A DNA stretch of 39,485 nucleotides from Opitutaceae bacterium (GCA_023269585.1 JAHFTC010000027.1:1-39485); one strand, 5' to 3'; shown: positions 1 to 7,538, counted from the stretch's first letter. Program-made: numbers and translations. Notes: generated by a model not told the origin, from the letters alone.

Positions 1-2
1 GC

Positions 3-497
3 ATCGCCCGGCGCGGGGCGGCGGCGGAGCTGCGCATCGCGCTGGCCAAGTGTGACCGTTATCTGGCGACGCCGGCCGGAGCCGGCCCGGCGCGGTGGCG
101 GTGGGTGCCGGCCGCGGCGTTGCCGTGCGGCGCGCTGGTCGTGGTGGCGCGCGACGACGACTTTCTCGCCGGAGTGCTCGCCTCGCGCTGGCTGGAGGTG
201 TGGCGGCGCGGGCTCGGGCGGAAACTCGATGCGGCGACCGTCCGCAGTTTCCCGCCGCCGTGGGCGCCGGAGACTCCGCGCGGCGCGCTTTCGCGCGAGC
301 AGGAGGAGCGCCGCGACGCCGTCGTGCGCGCCTGGCGGGCGTGCGGCGGCGGGTGGGCGGACTGCGCTCCGGAAAGTTTCGCGGCCGATGACCTCGCGAC
401 CGCGGTGGCCGCGGCCTACGGCTGGCCGGCGGGGATCGATGCCGAGGCGGGTTTCGCGCGGCTGCGCGTTAGCCCGAACATTTTGCGGCCTTCCTGA
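3..497 (+). CDS. C-terminal part of an MmeI/type IIL-like DNA methyltransferase (partial, enters from the left edge)
   Basis: An open frame runs in from the window edge (first full codon at 3) and stops at 497. The visible protein contains the end of the methyltransferase/target-recognition region typical of single-chain class I SAM-dependent DNA methyltransferases (COG1002): a DRYLATP segment, then LVVVARDDDFLAGVLASRW followed by LEVWRR, RSFPPPW, and a final AAYGWPAGID helix. In relatives the equivalent segments read like RYIVTP, ARDDDYFFGVLHSRFHEVW and AAYGWP. The expected last helix (usually ending ARLLALNLER or similar) is replaced after FARL by a short unrelated tail, RVSPNILRPS, exactly where a palindromic element begins at 468. 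The gene therefore looks cut at its 3' end. No neighbour of a restriction system is visible. Catalytic motifs lie outside the window, so activity cannot be judged. Confidence 0.6.
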   Translation: MARRGAAAELRIALAKCDRYLATPAGAGPARWRWVPAAALPCGALVVVARDDDFLAGVLASRWLEVWRRGLGRKLDAATVRSFPPPWAPETPRGALSREQEERRDAVVRAWRACGGGWADCAPESFAADDLATAVAAAYGWPAGIDAEAGFARLRVSPNILRPS

Positions 498-583
498 CGG
501 CGACATTCACTCGAAGCCACGTCAATAGCCGCGAACTACACCCCGGGTGTCCGGGCTAAACCGCAAAACCGCTGCGGTTTTGC
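468..583. repeat. Nested palindromic element overlapping the methyltransferase 3' end
   Basis: Outer arms AGCCCGAACA (471-480) and TGTCCGGGCT (548-557) pair at 9 of 10 positions. Inner arms TTGCGGC (483-489) and GCCGC (528-532) also pair. Directly after lies a perfect 10-bp inverted repeat, GCAAAACCGC (563-572) and GCGGTTTTGC (574-583), separated by one T. A similar TGTCCGG motif recurs at 588-595. The layout suggests a mobile or structured element inserted at the gene end. It has no T-tract, so it is not a classic terminator. Confidence 0.5.
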
Positions 584-671
584 CTATTGTCCGGACTGAA
601 CGATACGGTGAACGAAGTGAACTACTCCAAAGGGGATGAGGCAGGCGGGAGTGAGGTGTGAAGGATCCGGC

Positions 672-1361
672 CTAGGGCGCAGGCGCGGGGGCGCCCGCCG
701 CGAACCAGGCGCGCACGAAATCGAAGACTTCCACGCCGAAGAAACCGATGGCGGCGAAGAGGGCGACGGAAGCGAGCACGGCGCCGAAGCCCGCCAGCAC
801 CATCGCGCCGTCCTCTTCCATCGCGCCGTCCGCCAGCAGCACGATGGCGATCGCCGGCAGAAGGTTGGAGAGGGGGATCATGAGCGGGGCGGAGAGCAGG
901 GCGGCGGAGAGAATGATGCCGCCGCCGATCGCCGCCTGTGCGATCCGGCTGGAGACAAGCTTGGCCAGGCGGGGGCGGGAGTAGCGTTCGAGAAAGCGGA
1001 TCATGCGTTCCGCTCCGCGCAGCAGCAGGCCGAAGAAACGCGGCGGCAGGCGCCGCTCCCGCAACCGGCGGGGGAGGTTTGCCGGGTTCAATCGGAGGAC
1101 GAGGCCGAGGAAGGCGAGGATGCCGATCACCAAGCCGAAGGCGGTCGAGATGCCGAGCAGGGTCACCGGGGTGAAGAACGGCAGCGCCAACAGTACGAGC
1201 AGCAGCGAGTAGGCGCGGGCGCCCATCACATCGAGCACCTCGCCCAGCTGCACCTCGTCCTGCCCGAAACGCTGGTTGAGCGCGTGCAGCTCGGCGGAGA
1301 GCTTGCGGCGCGGCGCGGTGGGAGGCGTGGCAGGTGGTGCGGCGGTGGAGGAGTCGGGCAT
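672..1361 (-). CDS. ExoD-family membrane protein
   Basis: A 229-residue protein of the ExoD (exopolysaccharide synthesis) family. After a Pro/Ala-rich start it has the family's LSAELHALNQRFGQDEVQLG segment followed by GEVLDVMGARAYSLLLVLLA. Two hydrophobic spans lie at about residues 50-85 and three more at about 140-215 (around AAIGGGIILSAALLSAPL and FGAVLASVALFAAIGFFG), so it is a polytopic inner-membrane protein. ExoD was named from a Sinorhizobium exopolysaccharide mutant, but its biochemical role is unknown. I chose the ATG at 1361-1359 because similarity begins shortly after it; the frame stays open far upstream, but only as antisense to neighbouring genes. The cupin gene is divergent, starting 102 bp away, so the two may share a promoter region. 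Confidence 0.8.
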   Translation of the reverse strand: MPDSSTAAPPATPPTAPRRKLSAELHALNQRFGQDEVQLGEVLDVMGARAYSLLLVLLALPFFTPVTLLGISTAFGLVIGILAFLGLVLRLNPANLPRRLRERRLPPRFFGLLLRGAERMIRFLERYSRPRLAKLVSSRIAQAAIGGGIILSAALLSAPLMIPLSNLLPAIAIVLLADGAMEEDGAMVLAGFGAVLASVALFAAIGFFGVEVFDFVRAWFAAGAPAPAP

Positions 1362-1463
1362 CGGGCGGGCAGAGACGGTGTGCGGACCGGGCGGGAGCGC
1401 AACGGCCGCGCGGGCGGGATCGTGGCGCTTGCCCCGACAGGAGTGGCGCGGTTTTGTTGCGCC

Positions 1464-1982
1464 ATGTCGGAAGTGGCCGAGCTCATCGCGCGCCTGGGCC
1501 TGCGGCCGTTGCCGCGGGAGGGCGGCTGGTTCGCCCCGGTCTGGCGCAGCGAGCAACGCCTCGCGGGTGCGGCCTTGCCGGCGCGCTACGGCGGCGGCGA
1601 ACGCGTGGCCGCCTCGTCGATTCTCTACCTGCTCGCGGGCCATGAATTCTCCGCGCTTCACCGGCTGCGCAGCGACGAGGTGTGGCACTTCCACGCCGGC
1701 GATGCGGTCGAGCTGTTCCGGCTCGATCCGGCGAACGGCAGTGGCTCTTGGGCGCGGCTCGGCGCGGCGGTCCTCGCTGGCGATGCACCACAGCTGGTGG
1801 TGCGGCACGGTGTGTGGCAGGGGGCGCGGCTCGCGGCGGGCGGGCGCTGGGCGCTCGTCGGTTGCACGATGGCGCCCGGCTGGGACGAGGCGGATTTCGA
1901 CCTTGGTCGCCGCGCGGACCTGGTGGCGACGTGGCCGCAGTTTGCCGGCGTAATCGCGGGGCTCACGCACCAGGGGGCGTGA
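1464..1982 (+). CDS. Cupin-fold protein, DUF985 family
   Basis: A 172-residue protein of the DUF985 cupin family. It shows the family's order of motifs: LGLRPLPREGGWFAPVWRS near residue 12-30, a YLLAGHEFSALHRLRSDEVW stretch followed by HFHAGDAVELF around 55-90 carrying the His/Glu residues of the cupin barrel, and VGCTMAPGWDEADFDLGRR near 130-150. Family members are small cytosolic beta-barrels of unknown substrate, some suspected to bind sugars or metals. The ATG at 1464 gives full-length similarity. It is divergent from exoD and followed after 159 bp by pdxH on the same strand, with a GC hairpin between, so co-transcription is uncertain. Confidence 0.85.
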   Translation: MSEVAELIARLGLRPLPREGGWFAPVWRSEQRLAGAALPARYGGGERVAASSILYLLAGHEFSALHRLRSDEVWHFHAGDAVELFRLDPANGSGSWARLGAAVLAGDAPQLVVRHGVWQGARLAAGGRWALVGCTMAPGWDEADFDLGRRADLVATWPQFAGVIAGLTHQGA

Positions 1983-2007
1983 TCGTGCTGAGATCTTCCG
2001 GCTTGGT

Positions 2008-2030
2008 GGGGCGGGCTTTACGCCCGCCCC
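2008..2030. repeat. GC-rich palindrome between cupin and pdxH
   Basis: Perfect 9-bp arms GGGGCGGGC (2008-2016) and GCCCGCCCC (2022-2030) flank the loop TTTAC. There is no following T-tract. Related but imperfect copies occur near 10615-10637 (GTGGGCGTGAAGCCCGCCCC) and near 38928-38945 (GTCGGGCTTTACGCC), so this is a small dispersed palindrome family rather than a dedicated terminator. Confidence 0.6.
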
Positions 2031-2141
2031 TCCATCGTCGTCGTGCCGTTCCGGCTCTGGCCACCGGGGGCGGCGCGCGGCGCCGGCGGGATTTTGCGTT
2101 CGCGCGCACCGCTGTGCCGTTACAGAAAACGTCACCGTCCC

Positions 2142-2879
2142 ATGAGCGCCCCGCGGCCCAAACTTCTCTCGTATCTGCTCGGCGTGCCAGGCGCGCTGAA
2201 GGTGTGGCAGTTGTTCTCGCACTCGCGCGCGCGGCTCAACCTCGCCGACATGCGCCGCGACTACGCGCTCGCCGGCCTCGCCGAGGCCGACGCGCCGGTC
2301 GCCGACCCGTGGCCGCTCTGGGAGCGCTGGCTGGACGATGCGGTCAAGGGCGGTATCCGCGAACCCAATGCGATGGTGGTCTCGACCGCCGCGGCGGTCA
2401 CCGGCCAGCCGTCGTCGCGGTTGGTGCTGTTGAAGGGCGCGGACCGCCGGGGCTTCGTGTTCTACACCAATTTTGAGAGCGGGAAGGGCGCGGAGCTGGC
2501 GGCCAACCCGCGGGCCTCGCTGCTGTTTCCGTGGCACGACCTCGAGCGGCAGGTGATCGTCGCCGGCGCGGTCGAGAAGGTGTCGGCCGAGGAGACCGCG
2601 GGGTATTTCCACTCGCGTCCGCTCGGCAGCCAGGTGGGCGCGTGGGCCTCGGCGCAGAGCCGCGTGCTCGCCGATCGCGCGGAGCTGGAGCGGCGGGTCG
2701 AGGCGCGCATGGCGGAGTTTCAGGGCAAGGTGGTGCCGGTGCCGCCGTTCTGGGGCGGTTATCGCGTGGTGCCCGCGACGATCGAGTTCTGGCAGGGCCG
2801 GCCGAGCCGCTTGCACGACCGCCTGCGCTACGAGCGCCAGTCCGATGGCTCGTGGCGCCGCGAGCGCCTGTCGCCCTGA
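2142..2879 (+). CDS. pdxH: Pyridoxamine/pyridoxine 5'-phosphate oxidase
   Basis: FMN-dependent oxidase that converts pyridoxine or pyridoxamine 5'-phosphate to pyridoxal 5'-phosphate, the last step of B6 synthesis and salvage, in the cytosol. The 245-residue product has the MRRDYALAGL N-terminal helix, the FMN-binding run SSRLVLLKGADRRGFVFYTN with SGKGAEL next to it (about 88-115), the RQVIVAGAVEKVS strand, the SRPLGSQVGAWAS substrate loop, and the C-terminal PdxH domain FWGGYRVVPATIEFWQG plus RLHDRL. The ATG at 2142 is used; an internal start at the MRRDY methionine (about 2250) would give a protein nearer the length of shorter homologues and cannot be excluded. It is followed by a palindromic repeat, so it probably ends its transcript here. 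Confidence 0.92.
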   Translation: MSAPRPKLLSYLLGVPGALKVWQLFSHSRARLNLADMRRDYALAGLAEADAPVADPWPLWERWLDDAVKGGIREPNAMVVSTAAAVTGQPSSRLVLLKGADRRGFVFYTNFESGKGAELAANPRASLLFPWHDLERQVIVAGAVEKVSAEETAGYFHSRPLGSQVGAWASAQSRVLADRAELERRVEARMAEFQGKVVPVPPFWGGYRVVPATIEFWQGRPSRLHDRLRYERQSDGSWRRERLSP

Positions 2880-2891
2880 GCGCGGAGCGCC

Positions 2892-3018
2892 GTGGCGGGG
2901 TGCTTCAGCCCCCGTCATTAGGCGTCGGGTACCAGTCTGGCCGATCCACTGCTGCCGGCCCGGCGCGGGTTCGAGCTGCGGGCGGATCGCGCCCGCCCGG
3001 GCTGAAGCGCCGGGCCAC
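2892..3018. repeat. 127-bp element with inverted ends (copy A)
   Basis: The left end GTGGCGGGGTGCTTCAGCCC and right end GGGCTGAAGCGCCGGGCCAC are imperfect inverted repeats. A second copy with the same ends and almost the same length lies at 5602-5729, while the interiors barely match. No coding capacity. It looks like a small non-autonomous mobile element or a structured extragenic repeat. Confidence 0.65.
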
Positions 3019-3117
3019 GTGGGGCCGGCAGCGGGCGCCATCGACCGTTTCGACTTTTCGTCTGTCGTGCGTTCTTCGTGGTCTTCGTTACCTTCTGCAG
3101 TGTTTCCGACTTCCCCG

Positions 3118-3597
3118 ATGAAACTCTACCTCGTCCGCCACGCCCACGCCCTGTCCGATGCCGAAGATCCGACCCGCCCCCTCAGCGCGAAAGGGCGCGA
3201 GGCGGCGCAGCTCGCGGCCCGCTGGCTGCGCGAGCATGCGCCGATCGACGTGGTCGAGGTGTGGCACAGTCCCCTCGTGCGCGCCCGCGAGACGGCCGAG
3301 CTGCTCGCGGAGGGCCTGCGCCTGAAGGCGCGCCTGCGCGAGGTGCCCGGCCTGTTGCCTGAGGATCCGCCGCCGCCGATGGCGGCCGCGCTCGGGCGTC
3401 ATGGCGATTCGGTGATGATCGTGGGGCACGAGCCGTTCCTCTCGACGCTCGCCGGACAGCTGCTCGGCGTGCGGGATGGCGATGGGTGCGTGGAGTTTCG
3501 CAAGGGCGCGGTGGTTTGCTTCGAGCGCATTGTGCGCGGAGCGCCGTGGACGCTGTGCTGGTCGGTGAGCCCGTATCTGATAACCGGTGACCGGTGA
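3118..3597 (+). CDS. sixA: SixA-type phosphohistidine phosphatase
   Basis: A 159-residue single-domain histidine phosphatase. It has the catalytic start LYLVRHAHALSDAEDPTRPL (RHA in place of the commoner RHG) with LSAKGREAAQ following, the mid-domain WHSPLVRARETAELLAEGL segment with its conserved Arg, and the second catalytic His in IVGHEPFLSTLAGQLL. SixA proteins dephosphorylate histidine-phosphotransfer domains; in other bacteria they act on PTS-Ntr or ArcB. No partner kinase is nearby. The last four codons (encoding TGDR) and the TGA are made of the CGGTGAC-type repeat that follows, so the natural C-terminus may have been overwritten. Confidence 0.88.
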   Translation: MKLYLVRHAHALSDAEDPTRPLSAKGREAAQLAARWLREHAPIDVVEVWHSPLVRARETAELLAEGLRLKARLREVPGLLPEDPPPPMAAALGRHGDSVMIVGHEPFLSTLAGQLLGVRDGDGCVEFRKGAVVCFERIVRGAPWTLCWSVSPYLITGDR

Positions 3598-3624
3598 ACG
3601 GTGGACAGTGGACGGTGGGCGGTG
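3583..3624. repeat. CGGTGRRC-type array at the sixA stop
   Basis: Imperfect tandem units such as CCGGTGACC, CGGTGAACGG, TGGACAGTGGACGGTGGGCGG run from inside the sixA 3' end. The sixA TGA (3595-3597) is the TGA of one unit. The G-rich strand is the top strand. Confidence 0.75.
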
Positions 3625-3740
3625 TTGAACCGCGGTCGCGGCGCAGCGTCGGGGCGCGCCGCCCTGTATTTTGAGTTTGGTGGTTCGGGCCGGATCGGCC
3701 AAGTTGGTCGCGCCCCCCGCGTGCCGAACCCCTGTTCCTC

Positions 3741-4307
3741 ATGCGTGATTTGAAAGAGACCCACTCGGTTGGCTCAAAGGAGCGAACGATCGAATCGAAG
3801 ATAGTGACGATCCGCGGGACGAGAGTGCTACTGGATCTCGACCTTGCGGCAATCTACGGTGTTTCGACCAAGGCGCTCAACCAAGCGGTGAAGCGCAATG
3901 GCGACCGGTTCCCCGTCGACTTCATGTTTCAGCTCACCGCCGAAGAGAAAGCGGAGGTGGTCACAAATTGTGACCACCTCGTACGTCTGAAGTTCTCACC
4001 AGTCTGCCCCTACGCCTTCACCGAGCACGGGGCGATCATGGCGGCCAACGTGCTCAATTCGCCGCAGGCGGTGCGCATGAGCGTGTTCGTGGTGCGGGCG
4101 TTCGTGCAGATGCGCGCGCTGCTCGGCGGCACCGCGGAGCTTGCGCGCCAGCTCGCCGCGCTGGATCGGCGGCTCACGGGCCGGCTCGACGGCCACGAGG
4201 CGGCGATCGTCGAGGTCCTGCAGCGGATCATGACGTTGATTGATCCTCCCCCGCCGCCGCCGGAGCCGCCGCGGCGGCGAATCGGTTTCCTCGCGAAAGG
4301 CAGGTGA
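3741..4307 (+). CDS. ORF6N (KilA-N-like) DNA-binding domain protein
   Basis: A 188-residue protein of the ORF6N family (PF10543), a DNA-binding domain first described in phage and eukaryotic-virus proteins and common in bacterial genomes. Residues about 20-110 carry the signature IVTIRGTRVLLDLDLAAIYG, VSTKALNQAVKRNGDRFPVD and FMFQLTAEEK, then YAFTEHGAIMAANVLNSPQA. A helical C-terminal part (RALLGGTAELARQLAALDRR) and a Pro-rich tail follow. The role is unknown; relatives are probably regulators. Its TGA lies within a GGTGACCGG repeat, as in sixA, rmlD-like and engB. Base composition in the middle (for example around 3960-4000) is slightly lower in GC than its neighbours, compatible with acquisition by transfer. 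Confidence 0.85.
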   Translation: MRDLKETHSVGSKERTIESKIVTIRGTRVLLDLDLAAIYGVSTKALNQAVKRNGDRFPVDFMFQLTAEEKAEVVTNCDHLVRLKFSPVCPYAFTEHGAIMAANVLNSPQAVRMSVFVVRAFVQMRALLGGTAELARQLAALDRRLTGRLDGHEAAIVEVLQRIMTLIDPPPPPPEPPRRRIGFLAKGR

Positions 4308-4330
4308 CCGGTGGACGGTGGCCGGTTCGG
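4302..4330. repeat. Short CGGTGGAC-type array at the ORF6N stop
   Basis: GGTGACCGGTGGACGGTGGCCGGT starts two bases before the TGA (4305-4307). The remaining gap to 4576 carries no gene, only a small hairpin GCGGCGGAGCCGC near 4362. Confidence 0.7.
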
Positions 4331-4576
4331 CGCGAAGGAGGTTTTTGCCGCAAAGAACCTAGCGCGGCGGAGCCGCGACCAAACCGGCAGATGGAGCAAC
4401 CACTGATTGCTCAGAATGCACGGATTCCGGAGTTTCCGAGCCGAGGCCAGCCTTTCCGGCCCGGCGTAATCGGGGAGAGACGTGGGCAAAATGAAGTGTT
4501 CCGAGCGAGAGCGGCGCAGAGAGTCGCGGCTTTCCGGGATTGGATCGGCACGGTGGCTCGGGTGAGAATCCGGCCG

Positions 4577-5467
4577 ATGCGTCTCCTCCTCACCGGTGCC
4601 TCGGGTCTGCTGGGTGGCAATTTCGCGGCGGTGGCGGCGCGCGCCGGGCACGAGGTGACCGGCGTCGTTGGAACGTGGAGCGGCACGCCGATCCCGGGTC
4701 TCGCGCGGCAGCTCCGCCTCGACCTGACCGACGGTGCGGCGCTGACGGCGGTCGTGCGGGCGGCGCGGCCGGAGGCGATCGTCAATGGCGCGGCGATGTC
4801 CGAACTGGCGCAGTGCGACCGCGAACCGGAGCGGTCCGCGGTGCTCAACGTGGAGCTGCCGCGGCGGTTGGCGGAACTGGCGGCGGAGCTCGGCGTGCGG
4901 CTGGTGCATGTGTCCAGCGAGCAGGTGTTCGACGGCACGCGGGCGCCGTACCGCATCGGCGATGCGGTGGCGCCGCTCACGCTCTACGGTCGCCAGAAAG
5001 CGGAGTCGGAGCGTGCCGTGCTCGCCGCGGCCCCGGGCCGCGCCGCGGTGGTGCGGGTGCCGCTGCTGCTGGGCAACAGCCCGGGCGGGCGGCGCAGCGT
5101 GCACGAGCGGCTGCTGCGCGACTGGGCCGAGGGGCGCGTGGCGCGCCTGTTCACCGACGAGATCCGCCAGGTCTGCCTGGCCGACAACCTCGCGGCGGTG
5201 CTGCTGGAGCTGTGCGCGCCCGCCGCGCCGGGCGGAATTCTCCACTGGGCCGGAGCGGAACCAGTTTCCCGTTACGCCCTCGGTTGCGCGATCGCGCGCC
5301 GCTTCGGCTTCGACCCGGAGCAGCACATCGTCGCCACGCAGCTGGCGGGCACGCCGCTCGCGGCGACGCGGCAGGCCGATCTCTCGCTCGATTTGCGGCC
5401 GCTGTGCGAGCTGCTCGCGACGAAGCCCGAGCCGCTCGCGGCGCAGGTGGCGCGGCTCGGCCGGTGA
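4577..5467 (+). CDS. RmlD-like sugar-nucleotide reductase/epimerase (extended SDR)
   Basis: A 296-residue extended short-chain dehydrogenase resembling dTDP-4-dehydrorhamnose reductase (RmlD). It has the NAD(P)-binding LLTGASGLLGGNF at the N-terminus, NGAAMSELAQCDREPE (about 72-87), VHVSSEQVFDGTRAPYR (about 112-128) and the catalytic YGRQKAESE with Tyr and Lys about residue 138-142. RmlD family members reduce 4-keto sugars; other relatives act on different sugars or cofactors. None of the other rhamnose genes (rmlA, B, C) is nearby, so the substrate is open. The ATG at 4577 starts directly before the Rossmann motif; the longer open frame upstream reads through non-coding DNA. The stop codon is embedded in the following CCGGTGAGCGGTGG repeat. 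Confidence 0.82.
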   Translation: MRLLLTGASGLLGGNFAAVAARAGHEVTGVVGTWSGTPIPGLARQLRLDLTDGAALTAVVRAARPEAIVNGAAMSELAQCDREPERSAVLNVELPRRLAELAAELGVRLVHVSSEQVFDGTRAPYRIGDAVAPLTLYGRQKAESERAVLAAAPGRAAVVRVPLLLGNSPGGRRSVHERLLRDWAEGRVARLFTDEIRQVCLADNLAAVLLELCAPAAPGGILHWAGAEPVSRYALGCAIARRFGFDPEQHIVATQLAGTPLAATRQADLSLDLRPLCELLATKPEPLAAQVARLGR

Positions 5468-5497
5468 GCGGTGGACTGTGGACGGTGGACTGTGGAC
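5463..5497. repeat. CGGTGGAC-type array at the rmlD-like stop
   Basis: GGTGAGCGGTGGACTGTGGA and further units begin at the last codons of the gene and run straight into the 24-bp repeat cassette at 5498. Confidence 0.75.
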
Positions 5498-5580
5498 GCC
5501 CTTCGACGGATTCGACGAGCTCACCGCGGGCGGATTCGACGGGCTCACCGCGGGCAGGCTCAGGGTGCGGCAGGAGCCGC
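5498..5580. repeat. Dispersed cassette with two 24-bp units
   Basis: Starts GCCCTTCGAC, contains two 24-bp units (5508-5531 and 5532-5555, each GGATTCGAC..GCTCACCGCGGGC) and ends AGGCTCAGGGTGCGGCAGGAG. Related cassettes are at 6797 (one unit), 6996 (one unit) and 15278 (four units), with a decayed one near 11365. Confidence 0.85.
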
Positions 5581-5601
5581 AGTGGGCGGTGGCCGGCGAG
5601 C

Positions 5602-5729
5602 GTGGCGGGGTGCTTCAGCCCCCGCGGTTCGGCGCTGTCCGCCGAGTGGGCGTATTCGCAGCCTGCGGCGTTGTTCGGGTGCCGAGCATGGGCCCGCGAC
5701 CGCCGACCCGGGCTGAAGCACCGGGCCAC
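5602..5729. repeat. 128-bp element with inverted ends (copy B)
   Basis: Same left 20 bases as the copy at 2892 (GTGGCGGGGTGCTTCAGCCC) and a right end GGGCTGAAGCACCGGGCCAC differing by one base. It lies just beyond the 3' end of rsgA. Confidence 0.65.
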
Positions 5730-5739
5730 GTTGCCGCGC

Positions 5740-6744
5740 TCAGCGGCGCTTCCAGGGGGTGGCGGCGAGGGCGCGCTCGGCCTTGAGCTTGAGGTAGCTG
5801 GTCACGCGGCCGAGCTCGAGCGTGCCGGCGGCGAGCGCGGCCTGCACGGCGCAGCCGGGCTCCGTGCCGTGGCGGCAGTCGCGGTATTTGCACTGCGCGG
5901 CGGCGGCCACCACCTCGGGGAACAGCTCCTCCAGCGGAGTATCCACATCCCAGAACTGGAATTCGCGCATGCCGGGCGTGTCGAGCAGCAGCACGCCGCC
6001 GGGGCCGACGAGCAGCTCGCGGTTGGAGGTGGTGTGCCGGCCCTTGGCGTCGGCCTCGCGGACCTCCTGCACGGCCTGCACCTCGTCGCCGAGCAGGCGG
6101 TTGACGAGCGACGACTTGCCCACGCCGGAGATGCCGAGGAAGGCCACCGTCTCGCGCTTTTTCAGCCAGGGCTTGAGCGCTTTCGCGCCGCCGCGCTTCT
6201 GCGCGCTGGCGGTGACGACGGCCGCGCCGCCGGCGATGCGCTCGGTGGCGAGGCGCTCGGCCTCGGCGTCGGGATGGAGGTCGGACTTGTTGAGGACGAC
6301 GACGGGGGTGATGCCGCCGGAGCGCACCGCCGTGAGGAAACGTTCGATGCGGCGGTGGTTCACGGGCTGGTCGAGGCCCACGACGATGAAGACGGTGTCG
6401 AGGTTGGCGGCGAGGATCTGCTCCTCGGCGCGGCGGTGGCCGGCGGCCTGGCGGGAGAGCGCGGTGCGGCGCGGGAGCACGGCGAGCAGCTTGCAGCGGC
6501 GCTCGCCCGGCTTGAGCTCGAGCACGACCCAGTCGCCGGCGACCGGCAGCTCGGCGCGGCGGGTGGAGCGGTGGCGCAGCTTGCCGGCGGGCTCGGCGAG
6601 CAGCTCGCCATCATCGTCGTCGGTGGTCACGCCCCAGCCGCGTCCGAAGTCGGCGGTGACACGCGCGGGCACGACGCCCGGCGCGGCGAAGGGCGCGAAG
6701 GCGGCGGCGAGGGAGTCGTTCCAACCGAGGGAGGCGAGGGACAT
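5740..6744 (-). CDS. rsgA: Ribosome small-subunit-dependent GTPase A
   Basis: RsgA is a circularly permuted GTPase that checks late 30S ribosome maturation. The 334-residue product has an N-terminal OB fold (about 25-100), then the permuted G motifs: NKSD (G4, about 151), GISGVGKSS (G1 P-loop, about 203-211), the T in RHTTSN (G2) and DTPGMREF (G3). The C-terminal zinc knuckle CKYRDCRHGTEPGC is present (about 285-298) with its three Cys and one His. Length is normal for the family. The ATG lies directly after a CGGTGGAC-type array on the upstream side. No partner gene is adjacent; it is monocistronic by context. Confidence 0.95.
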   Translation of the reverse strand: MSLASLGWNDSLAAAFAPFAAPGVVPARVTADFGRGWGVTTDDDDGELLAEPAGKLRHRSTRRAELPVAGDWVVLELKPGERRCKLLAVLPRRTALSRQAAGHRRAEEQILAANLDTVFIVVGLDQPVNHRRIERFLTAVRSGGITPVVVLNKSDLHPDAEAERLATERIAGGAAVVTASAQKRGGAKALKPWLKKRETVAFLGISGVGKSSLVNRLLGDEVQAVQEVREADAKGRHTTSNRELLVGPGGVLLLDTPGMREFQFWDVDTPLEELFPEVVAAAAQCKYRDCRHGTEPGCAVQAALAAGTLELGRVTSYLKLKAERALAATPWKRR

Positions 6745-7298
6745 GGGAAGACGGTGAGCGGTGAACGGTGGACGGTGGGCGGTCGCGTAGAGGGCTGCCC
6801 TTCGACCGATTCGACGGGGTCACCGCGGGCGGGCTCAGGGTGCCGCAAGAGCGGCAGAGGACAGATGACAGAGACCGGAGGGCGGACAAACGGAATGTGG
6901 GAATCAGGAAAACGGGAACGGGCGCGTTTGCCGGTGACCAGTTGTCGGTTGCCGGTGGTCGGTGGGCGGTGGACAGACGACGGACGACGGATGGCGCCCT
7001 TCGGCGGATTCGACGAGCTCACCGCGGGCAGGCTCAGGGTGCCGCAGGAGCGGCAGACGACGGATGGCAGAGGACAGACGCCGGTGGCAGGCGGCCGAGA
7101 ACAGACGGCCGAGGCGGAGAGGAAGCCACTGATGCGCACCGAGCCTCGGGCTTCCTCCTCTGTGCTCTCGGTGCACTCTGTGGTTCGAATCCGTCGTCCA
7201 TCGTCTGCCGTCAGTCCTCTGCTCGCGGTCAAACCCGACTTCGTGTTCCGGTGGGAGCGGCGGGGTGCGCGACTCTTGCCTCGGTGGGGGCGAGCGCT
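6745..7298. repeat. Repeat-filled gap between rsgA and the DUF433 gene
   Basis: No gene is seen in these 554 bases. They hold a CGGTGAGCGGTGAACGGTGG-type array (6751-6782), two 24-bp-family cassettes with one unit each (6797-6857, 6996-7056), GGAATGTGGGAATCAGGAAA (6893-6912, part of a family also at 11457 and 18077), a right half of the CACAGAG hairpin (7145-7184) and a vsr-like fragment (7228-7263). Inverted stretches such as GACGGATGGCAGAGGACAG (7060-7078) and the matching strand near 7192-7220 suggest layered insertions. Confidence 0.7.
7228..7263 (+). pseudogene. Isolated vsr-like fragment (VKPDFVFRWERR)
   Basis: Twelve codons encode VKPDFVFRWERR, the beginning of the Vsr endonuclease core (usually PDFVF followed by an FVDGCFWHGC segment). 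Nothing else of the gene follows. It lies in the same frame as, and 43 bp after, the CACAGAG-type repeat at 7145-7184; a matching fragment lies at 9533-9568 after another copy. Confidence 0.5.
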
Positions 7299-7310
7299 AT
7301 GGTCCCACGC

Positions 7311-7538
7311 ATGGATTATCGCGGCATCATCACGGTCGAGCCCGGCAAACGGGGCGGCAAGCCCTGTATCCGCGGACTGCGCATCACTGTCTACGATGTG
7401 CTCGACTATCTCGCCGGCGGCATGACGGCGGAGGCGATTGTCGCCGATTTTCCCGACCTCACGCTCGAGGATATCCGTGCCTGTCTCGCCTTCGCGGCGG
7501 ACCGTGAGCGGCGGCTCTATACGGCCCCCGCGGCATGA
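7311..7538 (+). CDS. DUF433 antitoxin-like protein
   Basis: A 75-residue protein of the DUF433 family (VapB-like antitoxins). The pattern is typical: IITVEPGKRGGKPCIRGLRI, TVYDVLDYLAGGMTAEAIVA, then DFPDLTLEDIRACLAFAADRE, a compact HTH-like fold. The in-frame ATG at 7299 (adding MVPR) is an alternative start. Its stop overlaps the start of the next gene in ATGA, a translational coupling usual for toxin-antitoxin pairs. Inferred role: neutralise the neighbouring PIN-like protein and repress their shared promoter. Confidence 0.88.
   Translation: MDYRGIITVEPGKRGGKPCIRGLRITVYDVLDYLAGGMTAEAIVADFPDLTLEDIRACLAFAADRERRLYTAPAA

Noticed and set aside
468-561. attC-like (integron) recombination site
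   Set aside because: The nested arms look similar, but neither end has the required RYYYAAC/GTTRRRY core and no integrase or cassettes are present.
2008-2030. Intrinsic terminator after the cupin gene
   Set aside because: Strong hairpin but no T-tract, and related palindromes occur elsewhere, so it belongs to a repeat family.
672-3041. A 789-codon open frame on the minus strand
   Set aside because: Only its last 229 codons are ExoD. The rest is antisense to pdxH and the cupin gene, with Arg/Pro/Ala-rich low-complexity content typical of GC-rich shadow frames.
4540-7425. A 961-codon open frame on the plus strand
   Set aside because: It is out of frame over the rmlD-like gene, antisense over rsgA, and passes through repeats. 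It has no recognisable domain.
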